Shown here: positions 35,046 to 44,228 of the stretch, in pieces
How positions within the stretch are numbered: position 1 is the stretch's first letter
Layout: each line of letters begins with the position of its first letter
DNA from: Bacteroidales bacterium UBA5833
GTDB lineage: Bacteria > Bacteroidota > Bacteroidia > Bacteroidales > Lentimicrobiaceae
Assembly: GCA_002433025.1 (NCBI GenBank)
Contig: DJGZ01000029.1
Span: 1-64,000, forward strand
DNA: 64,000 bases
Direction of reading: 5' to 3'
Notes under the pieces: generated by a model
Databases searched by the model: none
What the model saw: the letters and a program-made list of their open reading frames with translations, nothing else
Told to the model about the DNA's origin: nothing
Program-made: the position numbers and the translations under genes

Positions 35046-35259
35046 GTTAGAAACTATAGTAAAGAAAAGCTAAAAATAACAGCACCAAAGGTAATCAAAA
35101 GCATTGCTTGCTGTCAGGATATTTTAATCATTATGCGATAAGACATAATATGCACTATCTCTGTATTGAATTTCTTACATATTCAACTTTGACATTAAGG
35201 TTCTTGCAGCAAATATTTTACATAAGGGGACTCTATTCAAGAATTAAAAACAACTTAAA
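35046..35259. other. Gene-free gap between the helicase gene and the small lipoprotein terminator
   Basis: AT-rich spacer. It holds the helicase -7-like box near 35086 and a short inverted repeat ATTATG/CATAAT near 35131. Nothing else seen. Confidence 0.4.
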
Positions 35260-35290
35260 CAGAAAGGGAGGCTTGAGGCCTCCCTTTCTG
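35260..35290 (-). terminator. Intrinsic terminator of the small lipoprotein gene
   Basis: CAGAAAGGGAGGC and GCCTCCCTTTCTG form 13 perfect pairs around a five-base loop. On the minus strand it follows the lipoprotein stop by 16 bases and is followed by TTTAAGTTGTTTTTAA. Confidence 0.85.
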
Positions 35291-35306
35291 CTGGAATCAA
35301 TAAAGA

Positions 35307-35525
35307 TTATTTTACAACAATCTCTTCAACAACAGTAGTATCTGCAGCAAGGGCAGCGTTGATTGAATCCTGAATACGAGCTGCTTCAGCTTCTACGAGA
35401 GCGATAGAGTCAGCAACACGGATTGAATCGAGGCGAGCCTGCTCAGCCAATTGTTCTGCACTGGGACCGCAAGCAACAAAAGTTGCAAGACCGGCAACTA
35501 CTAAAATCTGTGATAAAGTTTTCAT
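35307..35525 (-). CDS. Small Ala/Glu-rich lipoprotein
   Basis: A 72-residue protein: an N-terminal signal (MKTLSQILVVAGLATFVAC) with Cys19 as the probable lipidation site, then a highly charged helical region (QLAEQARLDSIRVADSIALVEAEAARIQDSI) ending in VVEEIVVK. The heptad pattern suggests a helical, possibly oligomeric envelope protein like Lpp-type lipoproteins, but no homology is claimed. It has its own promoter (TTG-N21-TATCTTTG at 35552-35583) and a strong terminator, which suggests abundant expression as a single-gene unit. Confidence 0.75.
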   Translation of the reverse strand: MKTLSQILVVAGLATFVACGPSAEQLAEQARLDSIRVADSIALVEAEAARIQDSINAALAADTTVVEEIVVK

Positions 35526-35551
35526 GTTCTGTTTTGGGTTTTAAAACGTGA

Positions 35552-35583
35552 CAAAGATAGATAAATACGGTATTAAAAAGCAA
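35552..35583 (-). promoter_or_regulatory. Promoter of the small lipoprotein gene (TTG-N21-TATCTTTG)
   Basis: Minus-strand TTG at 35581-35583 and TATCTTTG at 35552-35559, 21 bases apart. It lies 27 bases before the ATG at 35525. Confidence 0.6.
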
Positions 35584-35670
35584 GTTTTTTCCAAAAAAAT
35601 TTAATTTATTTTTAATAAATATTAAATGCTGTATATCAGTTCATTAGATTGTTATGACATTAACAAGTGT

Positions 35671-35702
35671 TAAAATAGTATTAAAATAGGCTTAAAAATA
35701 GT
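35671..35702. repeat. Phased TTAAAATAG repeats in the gap before rarA
   Basis: TTAAAATAG at 35671, again at 35682, and TTAAAAATAG at 35693: three copies at exactly 11-base intervals. Helically phased A tracts of this kind bend DNA. The gap (35526-35838) contains no gene. Confidence 0.6.
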
Positions 35703-35805
35703 AATAATTCTCTATTATTTTCGTGAAAAATAGAGTACTTCTTATAAGATAAAGTCAATTTATAGGATCTGCAGACCAACTATTCGCTGACAATTTACAA
35801 AGCCC

Positions 35806-35813
35806 TATCTTTG
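35806..35813 (+). promoter_or_regulatory. -7 promoter element (TATCTTTG) of rarA-kdsA
   Basis: TATCTTTG lies 25 bases before the ATG at 35839 and overlaps a GTG (35815) that would otherwise extend the frame. No -33 partner seen. Confidence 0.55.
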
Positions 35814-35838
35814 TGTGCGACAATCTAAATTTTTTCTG

Positions 35839-37113
35839 ATGACTAACCTTCCTCCACTGGCCGAACAACTTCGTCCTGTCGATTTTGATGACTATGTTGG
35901 TCAGCAGCATCTTGTAGGCAGTGATGGTATTCTTAGAAAAGCAGTAGAATCGGGCACGCTTCCATCGATAATTTTCTGGGGGCCTCCCGGTGTGGGCAAA
36001 ACCACACTGGCCTTTATCATTTCCAGAAAACTGCAGAAACCTTTTTTTACGTTGAGTGCCATCAACTCGGGCGTAAAGGACATCAGGGAAGTAATCGAGA
36101 ATGCCAGAAATTCGGGGCAGAATGCATTATTGTTTATTGACGAGATTCACCGCTTCAGCAAATCGCAGCAGGATTCACTGCTGGGAGCTGTTGAAAAAGG
36201 CATCGTTACACTGATTGGAGCCACCACCGAAAATCCGTCATTTGAAGTAATCTCTCCCCTTCTTTCCAGATGCCAGGTATATATACTTAAGCCGTTGGAT
36301 GAAAACGACCTTAGGGTTATTACTGCTAAAGCGCTGGCTAAAATCAGAGTCCTGACAGGCATTGATATAAAAATCAAGGAAGATGATGCCTTGCTCAGGA
36401 TATCAGGAGGGGATGCACGCAAGTTGCTGAATGCTCTGGAAATCATAGCCGGAGTGCAGAACCCTCAAGATAATATAATCGAAATAGATAACAGCACTAC
36501 CCTGCAGATCATACAGCAAAATCTCGCCATGTATGATAAAAAAGGAGAAATGCACTACGATATTATTTCTGCATTTATCAAATCGATGCGGGGAAGCGAC
36601 CCGAATGCAGCGGTCTACTGGCTGGCAAGAATGATAGAGTCGGGAGAGGACCCTCTATTTATTGCCCGAAGGATGCTGATTCTTGCTTCAGAAGACATCG
36701 GGAATGCCAATCCAAATGCGCTCCTGCTTGCCAATGCCTGCTTTGATGCGGTGCATAAAACCGGATATCCCGAGTGCAGGATCATTCTCTCGCAATGTGC
36801 TGTTTACCTGGCCTGCTCTCCAAAAAGCAATGCTTCCTACATGGCTGTTGAGGATGCGCTGTCGGCGGTAAGGAGTAAAGGAGACTTGCCGGTTCCACTG
36901 CCTATAAGGAATGCGCCAACTTCGTTGATGAAAAATCTGGGATATGGAACCGACTATCGCTATGCCCACAGCTATGAAGGTAACTTCGCAGAAATGGAAT
37001 TCCTTCCGGCGAAACTCTCCGGGACCAGATTCTATGAACCTGGAAAAAATCCAAGAGAGGAAGAAATCAGAAAATATCTGAAGAATCTTTGGAAAAACAA
37101 GTACCAGTATTAG
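35839..37113 (+). CDS. rarA: Replication-associated recombination AAA ATPase RarA/MgsA
   Basis: A 424-residue clamp-loader-like ATPase that works at stalled forks. N-terminal PPLAEQLRPVDFDDYVGQQHL, Walker A GPPGVGKTT near residue 57, Walker B LLFIDEIHRF near 107, sensor 1 GATTENPSF, sensor 2 GDARKLLNALE, and the C-terminal MgsA tetramerisation region with SIIRGSDPNAAVYWLARM-type sequence (KSMRGSDPNAAVYWLARM here). ATG 35839 fits the family start; a GTG at 35815 falls inside the promoter. kdsA follows 14 bases downstream. Confidence 0.95.
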   Translation: MTNLPPLAEQLRPVDFDDYVGQQHLVGSDGILRKAVESGTLPSIIFWGPPGVGKTTLAFIISRKLQKPFFTLSAINSGVKDIREVIENARNSGQNALLFIDEIHRFSKSQQDSLLGAVEKGIVTLIGATTENPSFEVISPLLSRCQVYILKPLDENDLRVITAKALAKIRVLTGIDIKIKEDDALLRISGGDARKLLNALEIIAGVQNPQDNIIEIDNSTTLQIIQQNLAMYDKKGEMHYDIISAFIKSMRGSDPNAAVYWLARMIESGEDPLFIARRMLILASEDIGNANPNALLLANACFDAVHKTGYPECRIILSQCAVYLACSPKSNASYMAVEDALSAVRSKGDLPVPLPIRNAPTSLMKNLGYGTDYRYAHSYEGNFAEMEFLPAKLSGTRFYEPGKNPREEEIRKYLKNLWKNKYQY

Positions 37114-37126
37114 AAAACATTAAATC

Positions 37127-37960
37127 ATGAAAAAAATATCTACTCCGGAAATACCGGGCATCGGGCAATATGATAAAGGCAACTTTTTTTTGATTGCCGG
37201 CCCATGCGTAGTTGAAAACCGTGAAATGCCTCTTGAAATCGCTTCATTGATCAAGGAAATAACCACCAGACTGGAAATACCGTTTATTTTTAAAGCTTCC
37301 TACAGAAAAGCCAACCGGTCAAGACAGGATTCCTTCAGTGGGATCGGCGATATTGAAGCCCTGGAAAGCATTGCAAAAGTAAAGGATCAGTTGGGCTTGC
37401 CGGTGATCACAGATATTCATTCAGCGCAGGAAGCTGAATTTGCAGCCCGGTATGTTGATATACTGCAAATCCCGGCATTTTTATGCCGGCAGACCGACCT
37501 GCTGGAAGCAGCAGCGCACACTGGCAGATGGGTCAACATCAAAAAGGGGCAGTTCCTGGCACCTGAATCTATGAAATTCGCTGTGGAGAAAGTCACCGGC
37601 GCCGGAAACAACAATGTAATGATTACTGATCGCGGAAGCATGTTCGGATACCAGGATCTGGTGATTGATATGCGCGGAATTCCGGCAATGCAGGAATTCG
37701 GGCACCCTGTCATACTGGATGTCACCCATTCTCTTCAACAGCCGAACCAGCCGGGCGGCGTCAGCGGAGGCAGGCCTGCGCTGATTTCAACAATTGCCAG
37801 AGCCGGTATCGCAGCTGGAGTGGACGGCATTTTTCTTGAAACACACCCTGACCCGTCCAATGCCAAATCTGATGGAGCAAACATGCTGAATATAAACTTA
37901 TTGGAAAAACTACTAAGTGATCTTGCTATTATACGCCAGGCTTATCTTCGCACCATATAA
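37127..37960 (+). CDS. kdsA: 3-deoxy-8-phosphooctulonate synthase (KDO-8-P synthase)
   Basis: A 277-residue TIM-barrel aldolase condensing phosphoenolpyruvate with arabinose 5-phosphate to make KDO-8-phosphate, a precursor of the lipopolysaccharide inner core. Signature stretches are FLIAGPCVVE, FKASYRKANRS, GLPVITDIHS, LQIPAFLCRQTDLL, NIKKGQFLAPESM, DRGSMFGYQDLVIDMR, DVTHSLQQPNQ and FLETHPDPSNAKSDG. All expected active-site segments are present and length is standard. It begins 14 bases after rarA and probably shares its transcript. Confidence 0.97.
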   Translation: MKKISTPEIPGIGQYDKGNFFLIAGPCVVENREMPLEIASLIKEITTRLEIPFIFKASYRKANRSRQDSFSGIGDIEALESIAKVKDQLGLPVITDIHSAQEAEFAARYVDILQIPAFLCRQTDLLEAAAHTGRWVNIKKGQFLAPESMKFAVEKVTGAGNNNVMITDRGSMFGYQDLVIDMRGIPAMQEFGHPVILDVTHSLQQPNQPGGVSGGRPALISTIARAGIAAGVDGIFLETHPDPSNAKSDGANMLNINLLEKLLSDLAIIRQAYLRTI

Positions 37961-37968
37961 AAGCATTA

Positions 37969-38580
37969 TCAAACCCCGTTAAAGCCCGTAAAAATTATTG
38001 TTGACAGGTACCCGAACAATCTGGTAAAAATAAATAGCAACCCAAGGGTAACTATCATATAAATCATTGAAAATGAAAGCCTTCTGATTTTAGGCGTAGA
38101 AAGCATATGCTGACATCCGATCCGGAAGAGATATACCGTATAAACCCCCGGCACCAGGGCAATGAACAAAACCTGGTGTAAATTTGCAAGTATAAAAACA
38201 ATCAAAACAGGAGTGTAAGAAAACGCAAACAGTTTGACAGCTTTAAACAGGCTCTTTTCGGAGTGGAACCTGAAAGCAATCCCCCTGATAAACAGGGAAC
38301 CTGCAATGATTACCAGGAACTGGACTGCTACATAGATCATGGCCTGTACCAAAGGAAAAGAGAATCTGTAGGCATCTATATCAAGTACATTCCTGACATA
38401 GAAGAAACTCCCCACGAACTGTGATATACCACCTGCCAGTACCAAACGCCAGATATATGATCCAAATACGTCGCTGAGGGCCCTCTTTTCAAGGCTTATT
38501 ACCTTCCATTCGTAACCAGGAAAAAGTAACAGGTTCTTTATCCTTTCAAAAAATGCACTCCGGCTCATCCTTAAGGTCAC
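37969..38580 (-). CDS. Yip1-domain membrane protein
   Basis: A 203-residue protein with five predicted helices, and the N-terminal RIKNLLLFPGYEWKVISLEK typical of bacterial Yip1/YIF1-like proteins in Bacteroidota (a short amphipathic start with a W-x-x-I segment, then hydrophobic spans). The function is unknown. It lies five bases after a DUF4831 gene on the same strand, so the pair is probably co-transcribed. Confidence 0.8.
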   Translation of the reverse strand: MTLRMSRSAFFERIKNLLLFPGYEWKVISLEKRALSDVFGSYIWRLVLAGGISQFVGSFFYVRNVLDIDAYRFSFPLVQAMIYVAVQFLVIIAGSLFIRGIAFRFHSEKSLFKAVKLFAFSYTPVLIVFILANLHQVLFIALVPGVYTVYLFRIGCQHMLSTPKIRRLSFSMIYMIVTLGLLFIFTRLFGYLSTIIFTGFNGV

Positions 38581-38585
38581 TGGTA

Positions 38586-39767
38586 TTACTCGGAAGATAT
38601 GAATTCAATGCCCCCTGACAAGGAGTTCAGTTTTACATAAGAAAATATCCCTGCAGGAAGGAAAGTAACCATACCCAACTGACTGATCATCGCTTCTTTC
38701 TGTTCTAAAATCCGGTTACCAGACTTCAGGCTGATCCGGGCTTTCTCCGGTATCCTGTAGTATAGTCCCCGTTTCCCTTTCAAAGGCGCTTCCCGTTGAG
38801 TAATAAACTCTCTTATTGAAGATATCTGATTCATCGATTCAATCAGCAGGCTGACCGACTCAGCTCCGGGAGTATTACGTGCAGTAATTCCTTCTGATCC
38901 TGAAAACCCGCAGACAGTTTCAAGCATTCCCTCCTGATCATTGCCCGGTGTGACATAAAAAACATGCTTTGCGATTGAGGTGCGGCTCACACCCCGGAAG
39001 AGTGCAAGATACTCCTGCTTTGTCTTTTCAAGCTGCGAAATCATGAATTCCATAGCATCCTTTGAATAGTTCACCTCCTGATAGCCTGTGATCAGGTTGA
39101 ATTTGTTATCGTCGATTTTCCTGATCAGTTCAGCTGCCTCTTTTGCCAACTGTTCAGCAGACCTTTCAGATACACTCCTCTTTATGAAGACATCCTCAAA
39201 CGTACTTGTATCCACACTGATCCGGCGGATAATGGTATCAACCTTTTCGAGCACTCTGGGCTGAAACAGATCAATAAACGGAGACCCGGTTCCTGATGAA
39301 AGCGGTTTACCGTCGGCAGTCAATTGCTTCCGGCCCGGCATTTTTGATGCATCAGAATATCCACTGATAAAACCCTGCTCGTTCATAGCAAAAATAAGGG
39401 ATCTTCCTGACTTTGCCTTTTCATCCAACTCTACAAAATAATACTGCTCCGGGTCTGTTTCAGCAAGAACTTCAATATTTACATCAACGATAGAATATTC
39501 AACAGAATTCTTAGCAATAAAAGAAGAAAGGCCTAAATACTTCGCAGCAAAATCGGCATAAGGCCCTTTGAAAGCCTCGGTTTTCGAAACTGAAAGCTGT
39601 ACTTTGATGACATTTCTCGGGAGGGCGTAGAAAATGCCATTTTTTTCAGCAGCAGGCATTCCTTTGCCAAAAGGAACTACGTTTACCTGTCCTGATATTG
39701 CTCCGGGCAGGAGAACCAGAAAGATAACCAGAATAAACAATATAGATGATACGCCTTTAATTTTCAT
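38586..39767 (-). CDS. DUF4831 family exported protein
   Basis: A 393-residue protein with a signal peptide of about 26 residues (ending SG-QV) and a DUF4831 domain: GIFYALPRNVIKVQLSVSKTEAFKGPYADFAAKYLGL, then TDPEQYYFVEL and a later RGVSRTSIAKHVFYVTPG block. The family is restricted mainly to Bacteroidota and is uncharacterised. It is envelope-located and upstream of a Yip1-type membrane protein. A minus-strand -7-like TAATTTTG lies at 39787-39794. Confidence 0.85.
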   Translation of the reverse strand: MKIKGVSSILFILVIFLVLLPGAISGQVNVVPFGKGMPAAEKNGIFYALPRNVIKVQLSVSKTEAFKGPYADFAAKYLGLSSFIAKNSVEYSIVDVNIEVLAETDPEQYYFVELDEKAKSGRSLIFAMNEQGFISGYSDASKMPGRKQLTADGKPLSSGTGSPFIDLFQPRVLEKVDTIIRRISVDTSTFEDVFIKRSVSERSAEQLAKEAAELIRKIDDNKFNLITGYQEVNYSKDAMEFMISQLEKTKQEYLALFRGVSRTSIAKHVFYVTPGNDQEGMLETVCGFSGSEGITARNTPGAESVSLLIESMNQISSIREFITQREAPLKGKRGLYYRIPEKARISLKSGNRILEQKEAMISQLGMVTFLPAGIFSYVKLNSLSGGIEFISSE

Positions 39768-39993
39768 ACTTTCTGAATATTTTGCTCAAAATTAGTCAAT
39801 TTTCAGTAATCAGTATGTTATTTATTACACCCGGCAGCGAACTTCCGGCATGTATTTCATTGGTTATATTATTCTGTAATTGCATTTTTACTGATAACCT
39901 GCAGCAGTAATCAAAAATCAGAAACAACCAATTATTTAAATCCAATCGCGATAAAGGTAATTTTGTAAATTTGGCAAAATTAAAAACGGAATT

Positions 39994-40344
39994 ATGAGCG
40001 CAGTTACCGGCCGGAAACAAAGGAAGACACAAAATATTGATGCTGAAACTATTTTCCGCGATAGCCCGCAGCGGAGTTTTATAAAGGCACTGACATACCG
40101 TTTACTTGCTTCAGGGGTAATGTTTGTTGTTTTCTTTATAATTTTTCGCAGTACAACCCAACGCACGCTGAATGAAAGCCTTGGAGATGCTTCCCTGATC
40201 AGCATTATCGATTTTACTGTAAAACTGGCCATTTATTATTTTCATGAAAGGATATGGTCAGGAATCAACTGGGGTAAATACTGGAGAAGGAATTATTGGG
40301 CCAGAAGAGCCTGGAAAAGGGCTTACCGTAAAGCTCACAAATAA
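39994..40344 (+). CDS. DUF2061 membrane protein
   Basis: A 116-residue protein containing the DUF2061 motif: RSFIKALTYRLLASGVMFVVFFIIF near residue 27 and IIDFTVKLAIYYFHERIWSGINWGK near 70, with two membrane helices. The RIWxxIxWG segment is the family hallmark. The N-terminus is basic and cytoplasmic. The role is unknown; members sit beside sulfate/cysteine genes in some bacteria. Two overlapping -7-like boxes (39958 and 39966) precede it. Confidence 0.88.
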   Translation: MSAVTGRKQRKTQNIDAETIFRDSPQRSFIKALTYRLLASGVMFVVFFIIFRSTTQRTLNESLGDASLISIIDFTVKLAIYYFHERIWSGINWGKYWRRNYWARRAWKRAYRKAHK

Positions 40345-40422
40345 ACTGCAATTTCTACCGGAATTTGTCCCAAGAGAACATCTTACAATTAAATTCATCT
40401 GAGAGGCCTGTATTCCGGCAAT

Positions 40423-40455
40423 AAAAAAGCATGCCTGCACTCAAAGAGGCATGGC
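40423..40455 (-). terminator. Intrinsic terminator of the glutamine synthetase gene
   Basis: On the minus strand GCCATGCCT and AGGCATGC form a stem (40429-40455) around a ten-base loop, followed by TTTTTT (40423-40428). It lies 35 bases after the stop. Confidence 0.8.
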
Positions 40456-40489
40456 TGCAATCAGGTATATTATGCCAACTAGGCAAACC

Positions 40490-42679
40490 TTAGCGAATAA
40501 AGAGCAACTCACGATACTTGGGCAATGGCCAGATTTCATTATCCACCATCAACTCAAGCTTATCGGCGTGATATCTGATTTCATCAAAAAACACCAATAC
40601 CTTTTCCTTATATGCAATAGCTTGTTTTTCAATGTCGTTAATACGGTTCACCGACTTCCTGGCTTCAGTCATTTTGATAACCTGGTTGCGGATTACGGCA
40701 ATATGCTCGCTGATTTCCCGAATCGTATCCAATTGGTTCTTCGAAAGGGCAACATAAGTTTTGTTGTCAAGCACCTCTTTAAGGCCTTTAACATTATCAA
40801 TCAGTTGATTCTGATAACGTATTGCAATCGGAATAATGTGATTGATAGCCAGGTCGCCCATTACCCGTGATTCTATCTGAATCTTTCTCACATAATTCTC
40901 CAGCTTGATTTCATAACGGGCCTTTACTTCACGCTCTGTTAAAACATTGTGTTCTTCAAATAACCGGATTGCCTCTTTCCGAAGCAGGGATTTCAATGCA
41001 TGTGGAGTATCAGGAATATTTGAAAGGCCACGTTTTGCAGCTTCCTTGATCCATTCTTCACTGTAACTGTTTCCTTCAAACCTAATCCTTTTCGATTCTG
41101 CAATGTAACGGCTGATGATCTGAAGAATGGCCTCCTCTTTTCTGGTTTTCCCGGAAATCAGTCTATCAACGTCATGCCTGAATTTCTTCAGCTGATCAGC
41201 CACAATCAGGTTAAGCGCAATCATTGGCTTTGCGCAGCTTGATGAGGAACCTACAGCCCTGAATTCAAACTTATTACCGGTAAACGCGAAGGGAGAAGTA
41301 CGGTTACGATCGGTATTATCCAACAATATCTCGGGCACTCTCGGTATCCTGATGTTATTTCCATTATTCTCTCCGGTTTTTGAAAGTGCTTTTTTACCAA
41401 GCTTTTCAATAAGGTCAAGTGTCTCGGAAAGTTGTGTACCAATAAAAGCAGATATAATGGCAGGGGGGGCCTCATGGGCTCCCAGTCGCAGGTCGTTGCC
41501 TGCTGTAGCTATATAGGCACGCAGGATATCGGCGTTGGTATCAAGAGCTTTCAGAATATTTACAAGAAAAGCCAGAAATCTCAGGTTGGAGTTAGGAGTT
41601 TTTCCCGGAGAAAGCAAATTTTCGCCAAGATTGGTACTCATTGACCAATTGTTGTGTTTTCCGGATCCGTTTACCCCGGCATAAGGTTTTTCGTGCAACA
41701 GAACAGTATAGCCATGACGCCTACCGACTTTCTCAAGCAAATGCATGAGCAACTGATTATGATCAACCGCCACATTTACCTCTTCGTACACCGGAGCACA
41801 TTCAAACTGATTAGGGGCCACTTCATTATGCCGTGTTCTGACTGGAATCCCCAGCCTGTGCGCCTCATACTCAAACTCCCGCATAAAATCAATTACCTTT
41901 TCAGGAATAATGCCAAAGTAGTGATCGGACAGTTGCTGATCCTTGGCACTTGAATGGCCGAAAAGCGTCCTTCCTGTAAGAACAAGATCTGGCCGTGCAT
42001 TGTAAAGTGCAGTATCTACAAGAAAATATTCCTGCTCCCATCCTAAAGTTGCATAAACCCTCGAAACGTTTTTATCGAAGTAGTTACACACTGCAACGGC
42101 TTCTTTATCTAATGCAAGTGAGGCTTTCAGCAGAGGTGTTTTATAATCAAGCGCTTCACCGGTATAGGAAACAAAAATGGTTGGAATACAAAGCGTTCGG
42201 TCGAGAATAAATGCAGGAGAAGTCGGGTCCCAGGCAGTATATCCTCTAGCTTCAAAAGTATTGCGAATACCTCCGCTGGGAAAGCTCGAAGCGTCAGGTT
42301 CCTGCTGAATCAACTCATTGGCATTGAACATTTCAATAGCTTTTCCGTCGCCGGAAGGCTGAATAAACGCGTCGTGCTTTTCGGCAGTTGCTCCGGTAAG
42401 CGGATGAAACCAATGTGTAAAGTGTGTCGCCTTTTTACTCAGCGCCCAGGCCTTCATGGCAGATGCAACCTGGTCGGCAACACTACGACTGATTCTCTCC
42501 CCGGTTTCAGCAGCTCGCACCACAGAATGATATGCTTCCTGTGACATATAATCACGCATTACCTCCCTGCTGAAGGTTAATTCCCCGAAATAATCGGAAA
42601 CTTTATCCGGAAATATCTCCATCTGCCTGCGGGGCCTTGTCATAGCAAGTTCAAGAGCTTTAAATCTGATGTTGCTCAT
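40490..42679 (-). CDS. glnN: Glutamine synthetase, type III
   Basis: A 729-residue type III enzyme (GSIII), the form typical of Bacteroidota, making glutamine from glutamate, ammonia and ATP. Hallmarks are THWFHPLTGATAEKHDAF, SSFPSGGIRNTFEARGYTAWD, LGWEQEYFLVD, RHNEVAPNQFECAPVYEE, HEKPYAGVNGSGKHNNWS, NRTSPFAFTGNKFEFRAVG. ATG 42679 is chosen over ATG 42685, giving the usual MSNIRFKAL start. No GlnK or regulator is adjacent. A terminator follows. Length matches the family (about 700-730). Confidence 0.97.
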   Translation of the reverse strand: MSNIRFKALELAMTRPRRQMEIFPDKVSDYFGELTFSREVMRDYMSQEAYHSVVRAAETGERISRSVADQVASAMKAWALSKKATHFTHWFHPLTGATAEKHDAFIQPSGDGKAIEMFNANELIQQEPDASSFPSGGIRNTFEARGYTAWDPTSPAFILDRTLCIPTIFVSYTGEALDYKTPLLKASLALDKEAVAVCNYFDKNVSRVYATLGWEQEYFLVDTALYNARPDLVLTGRTLFGHSSAKDQQLSDHYFGIIPEKVIDFMREFEYEAHRLGIPVRTRHNEVAPNQFECAPVYEEVNVAVDHNQLLMHLLEKVGRRHGYTVLLHEKPYAGVNGSGKHNNWSMSTNLGENLLSPGKTPNSNLRFLAFLVNILKALDTNADILRAYIATAGNDLRLGAHEAPPAIISAFIGTQLSETLDLIEKLGKKALSKTGENNGNNIRIPRVPEILLDNTDRNRTSPFAFTGNKFEFRAVGSSSSCAKPMIALNLIVADQLKKFRHDVDRLISGKTRKEEAILQIISRYIAESKRIRFEGNSYSEEWIKEAAKRGLSNIPDTPHALKSLLRKEAIRLFEEHNVLTEREVKARYEIKLENYVRKIQIESRVMGDLAINHIIPIAIRYQNQLIDNVKGLKEVLDNKTYVALSKNQLDTIREISEHIAVIRNQVIKMTEARKSVNRINDIEKQAIAYKEKVLVFFDEIRYHADKLELMVDNEIWPLPKYRELLFIR

Positions 42680-42753
42680 ATACAAAAATTAAGATAAATA
42701 TGTTTCAAACAACTCAACACAAAAAAAGTTCTTATACCACTTCTGGTTTATCT

Positions 42754-44226
42754 TCAATTCAGATTTCCCCTTTTTGATTTGTGGTTATCAGAAATAATCA
42801 ATAAACCAAGGAATGTAATCAATCCGTTAAATATCAGTAACTCAAAGCCGAATTTATAACCATTGAACCAATGGATGGAATTAACGCTGAGTATATAGCT
42901 TAAAACGGGCGAAACCAATGCAATTACCGGTACATAGCGGTCAACTACATTGCGTTTCGTAAAAAGACCGAAAGCATATAATCCAAGCAAAGGCCCGTAA
43001 GTATAACCGGCAATCGTAAATAGCTTGGTGATAACAGACTGATCGCTGATTGAACGAAACAAGACGACCAATCCAGTAAGAAAAACCGCGAAACAAAAAT
43101 GAACGATCATTCTTATATTGATTTTCCTCCTGTCAGACAGATTTTTATTATTTCCTAGTTCAAGAATATCGATACTAAATGATGTGGTCAATGCAGTAAG
43201 CGACCCGTCGGCACTTGAATATGCAGCTGCAACCAATCCGATCAGAAAGACCACGCCGGCAAAGGCTCCGTGATGCTTTAATGCGATAAGCGGAAATAAG
43301 TCATCAGAACGCAGCGGCAATGTAATTCCCATTTTCTGAACATACAGGTATAACAATGCTCCAAGGAATAGGAACAAGAGGTTGACCGGAACAAGGGACC
43401 AACTCATAAGATATATATTCTTTTTTGCATCCTTAAGATTACGGCAGGTTAGATTTTTCTGCATCATGTCCTGATCAAGGCCTGTCATAACCACTGCAAT
43501 AAACGCACCGCTGAAAAACTGTTTAAGGTAGAAACGTTTGTCATTAATTTCATGAAAGAACATACGGGAAAAATCGCTTCTGTAAACCTGATTTATCAGC
43601 GAGCCAAGGCCCATTTCCATATCCCGTGAGATAATAACAACAGATACAATAACGGCTGCAAGCATAAAGGTAGTTTGCAATGTATCTGTCCAGACAACTG
43701 TCTTGATACCCCCTTTGAAAGTATAAAGTAAAATCAATCCCATGAACAAAGCAACATTCACAGCAAATGGAATTCCCCAATTGTCAAATACAAAAATCTG
43801 AAGCACATTAACTACGAGAAAGACCCTGAATGATGAGCCTATGCTGCGCGACAGAATAAAAAAGGAGGCCCCTGTTTTATATGTATACTTTCCGAATCTT
43901 TGCTCAAGATAAGTATAGATAGAAGTGAGTTTACGCCCATAGTATACCGGGAGTAACACCCGGGCAATAAATGCATATCCAAGCAAATAGCCCATTACAA
44001 GAACCATGTACGAAAACCCTGATGCACCAACTTCTCCCGGGATTGAAATGAAGGTGACCCCACTGAGAGATGCACCAACCATCCCATAGGCTACAATATA
44101 CCAGGGAGAATTGCGGTTACCTGTAAAATAAGTATCGTTAGTGGAACGGCGGCCGGTAATCCCGGCAATGATGAAAAGCAAAGCTGAATAGGATATAAAA
44201 ACCGCAAGAATCAGTATAGGATTCAC
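42754..44226 (-). CDS. Sodium:solute symporter (SSS family)
   Basis: A 490-residue inner-membrane transporter with about 13 helices. Visible signatures are GASLSGVTFISIPGEVGASGFSYMV in the first unwound helix, LGYAFIARVLLPVYYGRKLTSIYTYLEQRFG and the DQDMMQKNLTCRN segment typical of SSS proteins in Bacteroidota. It moves a solute with Na+; the substrate (sialic acid, sugar or nutrient) cannot be told. It lies two bases after gmhB on the same strand and may be part of the heptose transcript. Confidence 0.88.
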   Translation of the reverse strand: MNPILILAVFISYSALLFIIAGITGRRSTNDTYFTGNRNSPWYIVAYGMVGASLSGVTFISIPGEVGASGFSYMVLVMGYLLGYAFIARVLLPVYYGRKLTSIYTYLEQRFGKYTYKTGASFFILSRSIGSSFRVFLVVNVLQIFVFDNWGIPFAVNVALFMGLILLYTFKGGIKTVVWTDTLQTTFMLAAVIVSVVIISRDMEMGLGSLINQVYRSDFSRMFFHEINDKRFYLKQFFSGAFIAVVMTGLDQDMMQKNLTCRNLKDAKKNIYLMSWSLVPVNLLFLFLGALLYLYVQKMGITLPLRSDDLFPLIALKHHGAFAGVVFLIGLVAAAYSSADGSLTALTTSFSIDILELGNNKNLSDRRKINIRMIVHFCFAVFLTGLVVLFRSISDQSVITKLFTIAGYTYGPLLGLYAFGLFTKRNVVDRYVPVIALVSPVLSYILSVNSIHWFNGYKFGFELLIFNGLITFLGLLIISDNHKSKRGNLN

Positions 44227-44228
44227 TA

